Below, piece after piece: positions 26,136 to 34,228 of a stretch of DNA of 56,489 nucleotides. The position numbers and the translations under genes were made by a program. A model generated the notes under the pieces. It made no database searches. It saw only the letters and a list, made by a program, of their open reading frames with translations, and was not told where the DNA came from. Each line of letters begins with the position of its first letter. Within the stretch, counting starts at the first letter, position 1. The stretch covers positions 1-56,489 of the forward strand of contig NZ_VIQM01000030.1 in the NCBI RefSeq assembly GCF_008520265.1, read 5' to 3'. The DNA is from Sphingobacterium cavernae (GTDB lineage Bacteria; Bacteroidota; Bacteroidia; Sphingobacteriales; Sphingobacteriaceae).

Positions 26136-29100
26136 AATCCCATCCCTTCTGCTGATCTCCCTGTTTTGGAAGTATTTTTATTAATTGCTTTTAATTCTAC
26201 TACAGCATTTTTAAGCTCGGAAACTGTATTCGCTGTATTTTGCTCTATAGCGGCTTGGTGTCTCAACTGCGCATTCATTAAATCATGTGATTTGACATGA
26301 AAGTCTAAAGCCTTTTCAGAGATCGCAATATGCTTTTTGCTGAGGTCGTATCTTGATCGTTCAAAACTCAAAATTGCACTTCCAGTGTTTTCGGAAATAT
26401 TTCTATTAATTCGACCTTGAGTTTTTTCTGTATTGGATGATGATTCATCAGGATCGAAACCCATCGCATCTTTGATCTGATCTACTCGTTTTTGACCATC
26501 TTGCTGAATTTTATTGTACGCATCTTGCAGGGCTTTTTTTTCAGCCTCATCAATACTACCTCCACTGATAGCATACGCATCTAACATCGCGTACCAATCC
26601 TGAAGAGCTTTTTCTAAGTAATCACGCGAGAATTTTTGCAGGATGTAATTCTCCATAATATTATCAAAACTCTTAGCCCATGCTTCAGCACTGTCTTCAC
26701 CGTTCTCTTTAAATAGACTTTTAACATTATTTAAAATGGTTGCAAAAGCGTTACCAGTAGTTTCTTCACGAAGTTTATTAGCGACTTCGTTATAAAGGTC
26801 AATTTGATTACGTAATTGATTGATTAGATTTAGCGTATTCTCATCTGCTTTACCAGAATTAGCTATTTGTTCTAGTTTAATTAATTCTTGCTGAGCTGCT
26901 TTGATATCATCCGTTATCGGTGAAAACTTACCGCCATACTTTCCTTTTACAATATCATTTAATCGATTGTAAGTTTTAACTAGATCATCCATCTTCATCT
27001 TCTTGGTAATTTCTTCCCATGAAAGACCGTTATTCAACTTGGCAATTAGATCATCTATCTCCTTATTTCCGCTTAGTTTGTATTTTGTACCTAATTCATT
27101 ATTCAGTTTTGACCAACCACCTTGAATATCCTTTAAAGTGGTATTATATTTTTCTAATCGTTCAGCACCATAAATCTCATTGATTAATTCTACTTGTTTT
27201 TGCAAAGCGTGAGTAATTGCCTCCGTAGCTTTTAACTGGAGCTGCGTGCTATGATTAGCTTGATCGTAAATCTTTTGCTGTTCTTCGGCTTGCTTTTGAG
27301 CAAAATATGAAGTGACACTCCCAACGACACCAGTAAAAGCACCGAAAATTCCTAAGCTTTGACCAACACCTTTGAGCAAATCACTGTTCTTAAATTGCCC
27401 TATTGCACTAGACAATTGACTAACCGTGTTAATCATGCTAGAAATAGTATTTAAAGAATTTCCTAGGCTTGAGTCAAATTGTGTAGCCATTACTGCAAGC
27501 TCACCAAAACCATCAACCAAGCTGTTGATATAATCACCTTTATCTAAATTAGCAGCACTAATTCCTTTGTCGAAAAATTCACCAAATAACTTCTTAAGCT
27601 TTGCTTTCTCAGAATCAGTAGCATCCTTCAATCCATCAACCAAACTATATACAGTCTCTTTACCAGTTTTGAATGCATTGACCATCATAGCCTTTGATGA
27701 TTTGTCAATTGTATTAATAACTGTTTTATAAGCTTCTGAAGCTTCTATTTCAGACTTTCCTAATTCGATTAAAGAATCGTTTCGTTGCTTACGAGCATTG
27801 TCAGCTTCATTCAATCGTCCTTCTTTCGTTAGTTTAGTAATTTCCTTTTCTGCATCTTCAATGATTTTAGCTCGCTTTTGATGATAATCCGCATATTTAC
27901 TCAAAGCTTCGACAAACAATTTATCCTCTTCAGCTTGAGTTTTCCTTTGCATATCCACAACGATTTTCATCAAATCTTCACGTCTTTTGATTTCAAGCAC
28001 ATTGGTTGTTTTAGGATCAATTTTAGAAAGTTCAGTATTCAAGCGTTGTTCGAAGCTTTTGATTGTATCCAATGAATCCGAAAAACGTTCGTTCGCATAT
28101 TGTTCATTAGTTTCTTTTACGAGCCTTTGATATTCTTCGTAAAGTTTATATTCCTCTTCGAATTGCTTCTGAAGCTTGTTTGTATTTTGGGTGTAGGTAA
28201 GATTTGCTTCAGCTTTTGTTTGTACAGGAGCTAGTGCATTGACATCTATAGTTGCTAAGTCTTTTTTGTACTTTTTGTTATAAGCTAAAATCTTTTCGTT
28301 TTCCTCTTCGATAAGTTTTCTAAAATCCGAAAACTTCTCACGTAAAACCTGCATTTCTTCTTCATCAGAAGACAAAACTTTGCGCGAATATTCCGCATCC
28401 AGTTTGGAGATTTTATCAATTAAGTCTTTGCTTGAATTACTCAGTCTATCGAAAATATTTTCACCAGGACCTTTTGATTTTATTTTTTTACCCTCAGCTT
28501 CGACTTTCACGAATTTCATTAAAAACTCACTTGTCTTATCTAAGACCTTCATTTCAGAATCAATTTCTTTTAGTGCTTCTTTTGCCCGATTATCAGACCA
28601 TCTCTGTTTCTCTGCTACAGTAGCACTAACCATTGTCATTGTTCCAAGTGATCCTTGGCTAACAGTTCTAATATCATCACCCTCTTTCGCTGCGCGTACT
28701 TTTTCATTAGAATTGGCATTTAGAATTTTTACTCTTTTAAATTCCATATCTAAACGCTTAGCTTCATTTTCCTCTATCTTACTTTGAGCTGCTTTAGAAC
28801 GAGCAGCTTCCAATATTGACTTGGCTAGGAGCTGATATTGCGCAGCAGCTTCTCCAGCAAGAATAGCCTCAGTTTTAAGTTGGATGTTATGAGACTTTCC
28901 AAGCTCTTGTAATTGTTTAGTAGCTTCTTTTCGTTCTTTTGTTGATTTAGTGACATCAGCAGCGACAGTGCTTAATATTTTCAGCTGAGCAATTTCTTTA
29001 CTTGCGGTTTTTGAAGCTTCAGACATCACAGCATTTAATGATTCAAAATCTCGTTTGGCTTGACTTATAGTAGTTTTACCTGCCAATAGCTGACTAAAGA

Positions 29101-29860
29101 AATTGCCGATCTCTTTTCCATAAACAGTTAACAATGTAATACCTACAGAAAGCAATGTACCCCAACTAAATAATGCGCCAGTTAATTGCTTCCATACAGG
29201 TACACCTTTTTGCCCTGAAGCTGCCAAGGCTGTATTTTCTTTCCTTATACGACCAATTTCATCAGCCAGTATGGGTAAATTATTAGATACACCCATAGCA
29301 AAAGTTTGAAAACCATATGTTATAGCTGGTAATTCACGACCAATTTGATTAACACTATTTTGCAAACCATTCCAATTTGATTTTCCAACATTTTGCGCGC
29401 CATTAGTAAGTTTCGACATTTCAGCATTCACCAACGCTAATTTTTGACTGTATTTCTCAAGGTTTTCAGGACGTGTAGCCTCATACATTCCTTTCTGATA
29501 TAAAGCAGCCGCACGTTGAAGACGCTGTAAAATGCCTTCATTCGACACCAATGCAAGACCATGAGAATCGAAGCCTTCTCGACCAGCCCGATTAACGCGC
29601 ACTAGTTCACTTTCGTATTTTTGAAGCTCTGAATTGTAACGAGCAATCCCCGAAACGGAGATAGCTTGATTTTGTGCATCACGAAGTTCACCGATACGCC
29701 TTTTCAAACGCTCGATGATACCTTCTCTTTCTTTGAGAGGTTTATTACCTTTTTCAGCCTCTTTGTTTACTTCAGCAACATCCGCACTAATCTCGCTTAA
29801 CTCTCGCTTAGCATCAGGCGTATTAAAGTGAAAATCTATATTTAGTTGCTCGTTATCCAT
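26132..29860 (-). CDS. Tail tape measure protein
   Basis: 1242 residues, the longest phage gene. Long alpha-helical and coiled-coil regions (about 1-110, 260-760, 880-1200) are broken by two hydrophobic stretches (SWGTLLSVGITLLTVYG near 235 and LGIFGAFTGVVGSVTSYF near 850), as in tape measure proteins that span the host membrane during DNA entry. It follows two small tail-assembly frames. By the roughly 0.15 nm per residue rule of thumb known for such proteins, the tail would be long and flexible. Confidence 0.88.
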   Translation of the reverse strand: MDNEQLNIDFHFNTPDAKRELSEISADVAEVNKEAEKGNKPLKEREGIIERLKRRIGELRDAQNQAISVSGIARYNSELQKYESELVRVNRAGREGFDSHGLALVSNEGILQRLQRAAALYQKGMYEATRPENLEKYSQKLALVNAEMSKLTNGAQNVGKSNWNGLQNSVNQIGRELPAITYGFQTFAMGVSNNLPILADEIGRIRKENTALAASGQKGVPVWKQLTGALFSWGTLLSVGITLLTVYGKEIGNFFSQLLAGKTTISQAKRDFESLNAVMSEASKTASKEIAQLKILSTVAADVTKSTKERKEATKQLQELGKSHNIQLKTEAILAGEAAAQYQLLAKSILEAARSKAAQSKIEENEAKRLDMEFKRVKILNANSNEKVRAAKEGDDIRTVSQGSLGTMTMVSATVAEKQRWSDNRAKEALKEIDSEMKVLDKTSEFLMKFVKVEAEGKKIKSKGPGENIFDRLSNSSKDLIDKISKLDAEYSRKVLSSDEEEMQVLREKFSDFRKLIEEENEKILAYNKKYKKDLATIDVNALAPVQTKAEANLTYTQNTNKLQKQFEEEYKLYEEYQRLVKETNEQYANERFSDSLDTIKSFEQRLNTELSKIDPKTTNVLEIKRREDLMKIVVDMQRKTQAEEDKLFVEALSKYADYHQKRAKIIEDAEKEITKLTKEGRLNEADNARKQRNDSLIELGKSEIEASEAYKTVINTIDKSSKAMMVNAFKTGKETVYSLVDGLKDATDSEKAKLKKLFGEFFDKGISAANLDKGDYINSLVDGFGELAVMATQFDSSLGNSLNTISSMINTVSQLSSAIGQFKNSDLLKGVGQSLGIFGAFTGVVGSVTSYFAQKQAEEQQKIYDQANHSTQLQLKATEAITHALQKQVELINEIYGAERLEKYNTTLKDIQGGWSKLNNELGTKYKLSGNKEIDDLIAKLNNGLSWEEITKKMKMDDLVKTYNRLNDIVKGKYGGKFSPITDDIKAAQQELIKLEQIANSGKADENTLNLINQLRNQIDLYNEVANKLREETTGNAFATILNNVKSLFKENGEDSAEAWAKSFDNIMENYILQKFSRDYLEKALQDWYAMLDAYAISGGSIDEAEKKALQDAYNKIQQDGQKRVDQIKDAMGFDPDESSSNTEKTQGRINRNISENTGSAILSFERSRYDLSKKHIAISEKALDFHVKSHDLMNAQLRHQAAIEQNTANTVSELKNAVVELKAINKNTSKTGRSAEGMGL

Positions 29861-29861
29861 G

Positions 29862-30047
29862 TTATTTTAAGCCCATTTGTTTTGCTATTTCGCTAGGCGA
29901 CATCATTTTTAAGCTTTTATTAGTGTCACCTGATTTTTTATTGGTCATCTGCACCCTTGGCGCATCTGCTAACAGCATCTTTATGTTTATCCAACTCCGC
30001 TTATACAATATTTCATCCCATGACATTCCAGTTTCTTTCATAACCAT
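29862..30047 (-). CDS. Tail assembly chaperone, T-like second frame
   Basis: 61 residues from the first ATG, but the frame is open without a stop back to 30179, overlapping the upstream gene by about 94 bases and encoding in the -1 frame RINEDNTADEAEQSEPSSSE, then ELKTTGLHSLWGTIFMVMKE. The upstream part looks protein-coding, which suggests a fusion produced by frameshifting, as lambda G/GT. No textbook slippery heptamer is seen. It sits immediately before the tape-measure gene (ATG one base after its stop). Confidence 0.6.
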   Translation of the reverse strand: MVMKETGMSWDEILYKRSWINIKMLLADAPRVQMTNKKSGDTNKSLKMMSPSEIAKQMGLK

Positions 30048-30085
30048 GAATATTGTTCCCCAAAGGCTATGTAGACCAGTGGTCT

Positions 30086-30583
30086 TTAACTCCTCTGAGC
30101 TTGATGGCTCGGATTGTTCGGCTTCATCAGCCGTATTGTCTTCATTAATCCGATAAATCCGATAAAATCCTCGAGACCACTACCAAGCGTGATCTCATGC
30201 ATTTTTTGAAGCAGCTCATTGAATGGAAACTGTATCAGTAGTTTCTTTGATAACCAACTTTCAGATATTCCAAAGAAGCTATTGCCGTTCAATCGCTCAC
30301 CTCGAAGGATCGCTACAGCTAAGATTTTGGCTATAGTGACACCATGTTTGTTTAATAGTTGTAAGCCTTGATCAATACTCATTGATTCAAATTGCTCATC
30401 AGTAATATTCATACTTAGTCTTAAGTCTATCATCTCAAGACAAGTAGCCGCTGTTGGCATATAAATATTTAACTGAATTTTCTTTTTACCAATCAACCGA
30501 TAAAAAAGGGGAGCGGGAATTTCGAATCCGCTCCCTTTTTCTAATAGTACTCGAGCTGCTTGTATTTCAATAGCCGCCTCCAT
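30086..30583 (-). CDS. Tail assembly chaperone, G-like
   Basis: 165 residues (MEAAIEIQAARVLLEKGSGF..), mostly helical, with the sequence QLNIYMPTAATCLEMIDLRL. It lies between the tail tube and tape-measure genes, where siphophages keep their G/GT chaperones, and the next frame overlaps its end in -1. It would coat the tape measure protein during tail assembly. Confidence 0.6.
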   Translation of the reverse strand: MEAAIEIQAARVLLEKGSGFEIPAPLFYRLIGKKKIQLNIYMPTAATCLEMIDLRLSMNITDEQFESMSIDQGLQLLNKHGVTIAKILAVAILRGERLNGNSFFGISESWLSKKLLIQFPFNELLQKMHEITLGSGLEDFIGFIGLMKTIRLMKPNNPSHQAQRS

Positions 30584-30588
30584 AACTT

Positions 30589-31110
30589 TTAACCTTCTAC
30601 GGCTGGATTACCATACATCAAAGGAGCTATACCTGTTTTAGTAGGTTGCATTACGGTGAATTTCACACGCAATACGTTTAGCTCACCATTTCTCCAACGA
30701 CCAATGATATCCGCATCAATAAGCACTCTTGGAAATAGCCAAGCGACATTTTGCTCATCGATAATTTTTAAAGTCTTGTAAATAGGCGCAGGATTTCCTG
30801 TAGGGGCATTATACACTTTATTTGCTCCTGAACCTGTAACTGTACCGCCTGCAAGATCAGCAATGACTTCAGGATCAAGAGTTCCCAAATCAAATTGACC
30901 TTCGCGAATACCTTTTTTAACAGAGAGGACAAATGGATCAGAATCGCCTTGTGCAGTGAATGCAGTTTTTGTACTGTCACTTGGGGTTAATTCGACTGTA
31001 TCCTCCAATACTTTACCTGGGGATGTCAACACAGTTCCAGCCCCACCGTCAACAGCAACTGCACCGATTAGCAAACTGTTGGTTTTCATTCCGTATGAAA
31101 CGTTACTCAT
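30589..31110 (-). CDS. Major tail tube protein
   Basis: 173 residues: MSNVSYGMKTNSLLIGAVAV, VELTPSDSTKTAFTAQGDSD, FDLGTLDPEVIADLAGGTVT and a C-terminal NVLRVKFTVMQPTKTGIAPL. It fits the tube-forming beta-barrel fold of siphophage major tail proteins in size and position (before the chaperones and tape measure). Its start is preceded by the TTTTAAAACCATTTTAA leader shared with the capsid gene, consistent with strong expression. Confidence 0.7.
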   Translation of the reverse strand: MSNVSYGMKTNSLLIGAVAVDGGAGTVLTSPGKVLEDTVELTPSDSTKTAFTAQGDSDPFVLSVKKGIREGQFDLGTLDPEVIADLAGGTVTGSGANKVYNAPTGNPAPIYKTLKIIDEQNVAWLFPRVLIDADIIGRWRNGELNVLRVKFTVMQPTKTGIAPLMYGNPAVEG

Positions 31111-31152
31111 GATATTTAAAGAGTTTTAAAATGGTTTTAAAATTTTGTTAAT
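31111..31152 (-). promoter_or_regulatory. Leader of tail tube gene sharing sequence with capsid leader
   Basis: On the minus strand the 41 bases before the start read TTAACAAAATTTTAAAACC, then ATTTTAAAACTCTTTAAATATC. GTAATTAAC and TTTTAAAACCATTTTAA are also found before the capsid ATG. Probably an A/T-rich translation-enhancing leader. Confidence 0.55.
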
Positions 31153-31568
31153 TACGCTTTTCCAGCTTCTTGTTTAGCTTTTTCAGCTTCTTTAGCTAAC
31201 TCTGCCTTTTTAGCATCAATTTGTTCCTGAAGCTTTGTTGTTGCAATATTATTAGCTGGTTTTGTATCAAATAACTCAATATATTCTTTGATCAATGCTG
31301 CACGAATTACAGCTTTATCTTCAAGCTGAGATTTGGTATCACTACCTTTATTTACATCTTTATTAGAAGTTTTTGATTGTTCAGCTTGTGAACGTTCATA
31401 AACTTCTACTGTGCGATCAGGCAATTGAGTTTTCCAATTATCTGCATAATGTTCAGCACGAAACAAATTGCCGTCTGAAGTAACGTAAACCTTGTTTACA
31501 TCACTATTTTTCTTATCAGCAAAAAACGCCTCGGCTTCTTGCTCAAATTTTTTCTTATTTTCTGCCAT
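31152..31568 (-). CDS. Hypothetical phage protein, Lys/Glu-rich
   Basis: 138 residues. The first half (EQEAEAFFADKKNSDVNKVY, VTSDGNLFRAEHYADNW) looks like a small globular domain; the C-terminal part is helical and very charged (AELAKEAEKAKQEAGKA). It overlaps the spanin candidate by 14 bases. It stands between lysis and tail genes; role unknown, possibly a head-tail or tail-completion protein. Confidence 0.6.
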   Translation of the reverse strand: MAENKKKFEQEAEAFFADKKNSDVNKVYVTSDGNLFRAEHYADNWKTQLPDRTVEVYERSQAEQSKTSNKDVNKGSDTKSQLEDKAVIRAALIKEYIELFDTKPANNIATTKLQEQIDAKKAELAKEAEKAKQEAGKA

Positions 31569-32085
31569 AGTATTTTGTTACTATTTTAAAAGCTCCATAT
31601 CCGACAAATCCTAAAAGAATAATTCCGAATATTTTGCCCAAACTGATGTATAATTTTTGAAAAAATGTTAATTCCTTTTCTACCTCCACAGGTACATATT
31701 CCACAGTAGAAGTAGTGTTATTCAATTCGGTTACCAGCTCATTGATACGAGCTTTTAACTCAAGATTTTCAGTAGCACATTCCACAGCAAGTTGACCCTT
31801 ATCATCAAGATTCACCTTTGGAGCTTGTAGATTAGTTTTACCCGATTGTGATGTCGGATTACGTAGTACAGGTTTATTGTTCACACATTCAATCCAAGCT
31901 TTGTAAAAGGAACTATCAGCTTCAACAATAAACGTTGTATCGCGTTCAGTTTTGGTTACTACCTTTTCTATGGTATTGGTGATTTCCTTTGTAGGCTGGA
32001 TGATCTGTTTTGTCTTACAACTGAACAACATTAAAATGTTAGCCAAGCAAAACAATGCAATCAATATTATAGCTACTCTTTTCAT
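31555..32085 (-). CDS. Candidate unimolecular spanin (u-spanin)
   Basis: 176 residues. The N-terminus is a lipoprotein signal (MKRVAIILIALFCLANILML, lipobox LFSC with the Cys about residue 23), the middle is helical (KARINELVTELNNTTSTVEY), and a single membrane helix lies near the C-terminus (LGKIFGIILLGFVGYGAF). An outer-membrane lipid anchor plus an inner-membrane helix in one chain is the definition of a u-spanin (as T1 gp11). It overlaps the DUF5675 gene by four bases and follows a holin gene. Confidence 0.7.
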   Translation of the reverse strand: MKRVAIILIALFCLANILMLFSCKTKQIIQPTKEITNTIEKVVTKTERDTTFIVEADSSFYKAWIECVNNKPVLRNPTSQSGKTNLQAPKVNLDDKGQLAVECATENLELKARINELVTELNNTTSTVEYVPVEVEKELTFFQKLYISLGKIFGIILLGFVGYGAFKIVTKYYGRK

Positions 32086-32486
32086 ACGATTGTAAGTTTA
32101 AAGCCCTTTGGAGCTAGTGAAAGTATTTTATCTAAGGTGATTTTACTAGATGTGACATCCAAATCACCATCACCATTCAAGTCCTTAAATTCTGCACCCA
32201 CTAAAACACAACCTAGAATCTGTGTACGATAATTCCCTGTATGGATCAGTATATAATCACGGTTTGGAACATCCAAAATATGAAAGTGCTTACTGAACTT
32301 TTGCGAAGTACGAGGCACTACATTGTAATCACCTGCTGGGATGCATGACTTTTGCTTTTGATTGTCTTTCCAAGGCAATTCCAAAGTTTTACACTTAAAA
32401 ATGATATTGCCTTTATCGTCAATCAAAACGAATTCACCAAGCGTTTGCCGTGCTGTTTTAATTTTTCTAGTGATTTGAGCCTTCAT
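32082..32486 (-). CDS. DUF5675 protein, candidate lysin in the lysis cassette
   Basis: 134 residues with clear DUF5675 features: TLGEFVLIDDKGNIIFKCKT, LELPWKDNQKQKSCIPAGDY, HFHILDVPNRDYILIHTGNY, GCVLVGAEF and LNGDGDLDV. The IHTGN..GC pattern recalls L,D-transpeptidase-like active sites, but activity of the family is not established to my knowledge. It sits between holin and spanin candidates, each overlapping by four bases, where an endolysin is expected. Confidence 0.75.
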   Translation of the reverse strand: MKAQITRKIKTARQTLGEFVLIDDKGNIIFKCKTLELPWKDNQKQKSCIPAGDYNVVPRTSQKFSKHFHILDVPNRDYILIHTGNYRTQILGCVLVGAEFKDLNGDGDLDVTSSKITLDKILSLAPKGFKLTIV

Positions 32487-32992
32487 GACAGTAAGCCGTT
32501 AATTTTATCCTGAATTTTCTTGATCCAATGCGTCTTGTCTTTACCGCTAATCACAGCCACATTTTCCAAAATGCTGATCATATTTTCGATAATAACTTGA
32601 GCCAACATAAACAAGTGCAACCAGTCAAACATTACTGTAGCTAACTCTTTGCCTTTAGCCCGAAAACTCTCAGCCATTAGATATGGTACACATATAAGGA
32701 CGATGTAGAAAAATGCTTTAAAAGTGAATCTTCCAAGCTTCACAGAACTTAAAGGCTCTTTCTTTATTTTGGAAGCAATAGCACCCGATGTCAACTCAGT
32801 AATGAAAACGATTATCAACCCAGCAACAGCCAATCCATCTAAACCAAACACTCTTTCAATTGGAGGTAATGAAACCGATACTAAAACTGTGACCATCGAA
32901 AGTTTATACTTATAAGATGGCACTAGTGAAGTTGCGAACTCATACCATGTGTGGTAATCAAAAGAGTTTAAAAGCTTGTCTATGTATCTCAT
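32483..32992 (-). CDS. Phage holin (holin-4/TcdE-like family)
   Basis: 169 residues with three membrane helices: LSMVTVLVSVSLPPI, LDGLAVAGLIIVFITELTSG and FTFKAFFYIVLICVPYLMAES, followed by an amphipathic tail. The G..ID/ELTSG..AS..... KLGR pattern matches Phage_holin_4_1. It would time lysis by permeabilising the inner membrane. It is the first gene of the lysis cassette. Confidence 0.8.
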   Translation of the reverse strand: MRYIDKLLNSFDYHTWYEFATSLVPSYKYKLSMVTVLVSVSLPPIERVFGLDGLAVAGLIIVFITELTSGAIASKIKKEPLSSVKLGRFTFKAFFYIVLICVPYLMAESFRAKGKELATVMFDWLHLFMLAQVIIENMISILENVAVISGKDKTHWIKKIQDKINGLLS

Positions 32993-33007
32993 TGCTTATA
33001 GGAATTA

Positions 33008-33033
33008 AGTGGGTCGCACGAAGCGTCCCCACT
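33008..33033 (-). terminator. Stable hairpin between capsid and lysis genes
   Basis: AGTGGG-T-CGC (33008-33017), loop ACGAA, GCG-T-CCCC-ACT (33023-33033). There is no U-tract on either side, so it may attenuate or process the transcript rather than terminate it. Confidence 0.45.
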
Positions 33034-33053
33034 ATTATTGGTTGATTGATAGA

Positions 33054-34169
33054 TTATGAAGCTGCAACTTGTTTGATCACACAAACACCTTCCATTTTCT
33101 CGCGTTTAGCACGCGCGCCAGCTCTTACCAAGAAAGAATAAACATCACCATAGTATGTAGCATCATCCTGATTATCGAAGAATTTAATATCTCCTAATGC
33201 GAATTCTACTTGATTACCGTTGTACAACACAATACCTTCAACGTCTGTCGTAGCGGCAGTTGCAGTCAATGGCTTGAATGCTCCAGCAGCACTCAACAAT
33301 AATACTGTTGAACGAGTGAAGATTTTAAAACCTTGCACTTTGTACATTACGCCATTTCTACGCTCTTCCTCAGTTACAGAAGCCATATAAGTAGCAGTAA
33401 CTTGGCTGTCAGCTGGGAATAACTGAGCTTCAGCTTCAGCAGTAATGATGGCATACATCTTTCCTTCAGTCCACGTTTTTTGACGTATAAAAAATGCTCT
33501 AGCTTTTTGTAAATCTTTCAAAGTGTATGCTTTTACATTACCTGTAGCTGTTGGTGCTGTAGCTGGAACTGCTGCACCATCTGTCCCAAATATGCTTGTA
33601 GAAGGCAATACTGTTGTTGCACCAACAGAAGCCGTCACGATACTTAACAAAACATCTTCAGCAACATTCTGACTCAAGTTTGCTTGTTCGTCTTGCAATA
33701 CAGACTGACGTTTGTCATAGGACAATTCAACTGTATCAGCATTAGGTATTAGAATAGGATCAGATGTATACTCATGGATTTGGTAAGATGTTGGTGTATC
33801 AGTTCGCTTTTTAACTGTTGCTGGCAATGAACTTCTGTTTTTCACAACATCGCCACCCGCTCCCGATTGTGGAATATGTACCGTTCGACCTGAAATATTC
33901 TCTTTGTCAGCTTTACTGAAGGAGTTTAAAAACGCATTGTCCTTGTACAAATTATTTTGAATATCCTTAGTCCAAATTTCTTTTTGGATAGCCATAAACA
34001 ATGACCCTACAGGCGATTTAAAAAAGCCCAATGCTACACCTAATACAAGCCCAATTGGCACAGCCAAAACAACAGATTGTAATGGAGCAAATCCAATTAG
34101 GATAAATAACACCGCTAACACTATGATGTTAAACAACAGGTTAAACGGCTTGAATGATAGATTTTTCAT
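33054..34169 (-). CDS. Major capsid protein with hydrophobic N-terminus
   Basis: 371 residues. From about residue 60 (MAIQKEIWTKDIQNNLYKDN) the sequence is like Mu-type/HK97-fold capsids of Bacteroidota phages, with the C-terminal part VEFALGDIKFFDNQDDATYY and SFLVRAGARAKREKMEG. The first 55 residues hold two strongly hydrophobic stretches (FNIIVLAVLFILIGFAP, SVVLAVPIGLVLGVALGF), unusual for a capsid protein. It follows the protease/scaffold gene. Assigned from order and sequence style. Confidence 0.75.
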   Translation of the reverse strand: MKNLSFKPFNLLFNIIVLAVLFILIGFAPLQSVVLAVPIGLVLGVALGFFKSPVGSLFMAIQKEIWTKDIQNNLYKDNAFLNSFSKADKENISGRTVHIPQSGAGGDVVKNRSSLPATVKKRTDTPTSYQIHEYTSDPILIPNADTVELSYDKRQSVLQDEQANLSQNVAEDVLLSIVTASVGATTVLPSTSIFGTDGAAVPATAPTATGNVKAYTLKDLQKARAFFIRQKTWTEGKMYAIITAEAEAQLFPADSQVTATYMASVTEEERRNGVMYKVQGFKIFTRSTVLLLSAAGAFKPLTATAATTDVEGIVLYNGNQVEFALGDIKFFDNQDDATYYGDVYSFLVRAGARAKREKMEGVCVIKQVAAS

Positions 34170-34212
34170 TTTATTAAAATGGTTTTAAAAAAGTTTTAAA
34201 AGTTGGTTAATT
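34170..34212 (-). promoter_or_regulatory. Leader of capsid gene sharing sequence with tail tube leader
   Basis: On the minus strand GTAATTAACCAACTTTTAAA, then ACTTTTTTAAAACCATTTTA, precedes the capsid ATG. The parts GTAATTAAC and TTTTAAAACCATTTTAA recur before the tail tube gene. Confidence 0.55.
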
Positions 34213-34228
34213 ACTCAGTTTTGAAAGT

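Noticed and set aside
28380..28787. Antisense ORFs in the tape measure gene (also 49878-50444, 48867-49190 and 20050-20487 in other genes)
   Set aside because: Shadows of conserved reading frames; Ser/Leu/Phe-rich composition typical of the complement of helical proteins.
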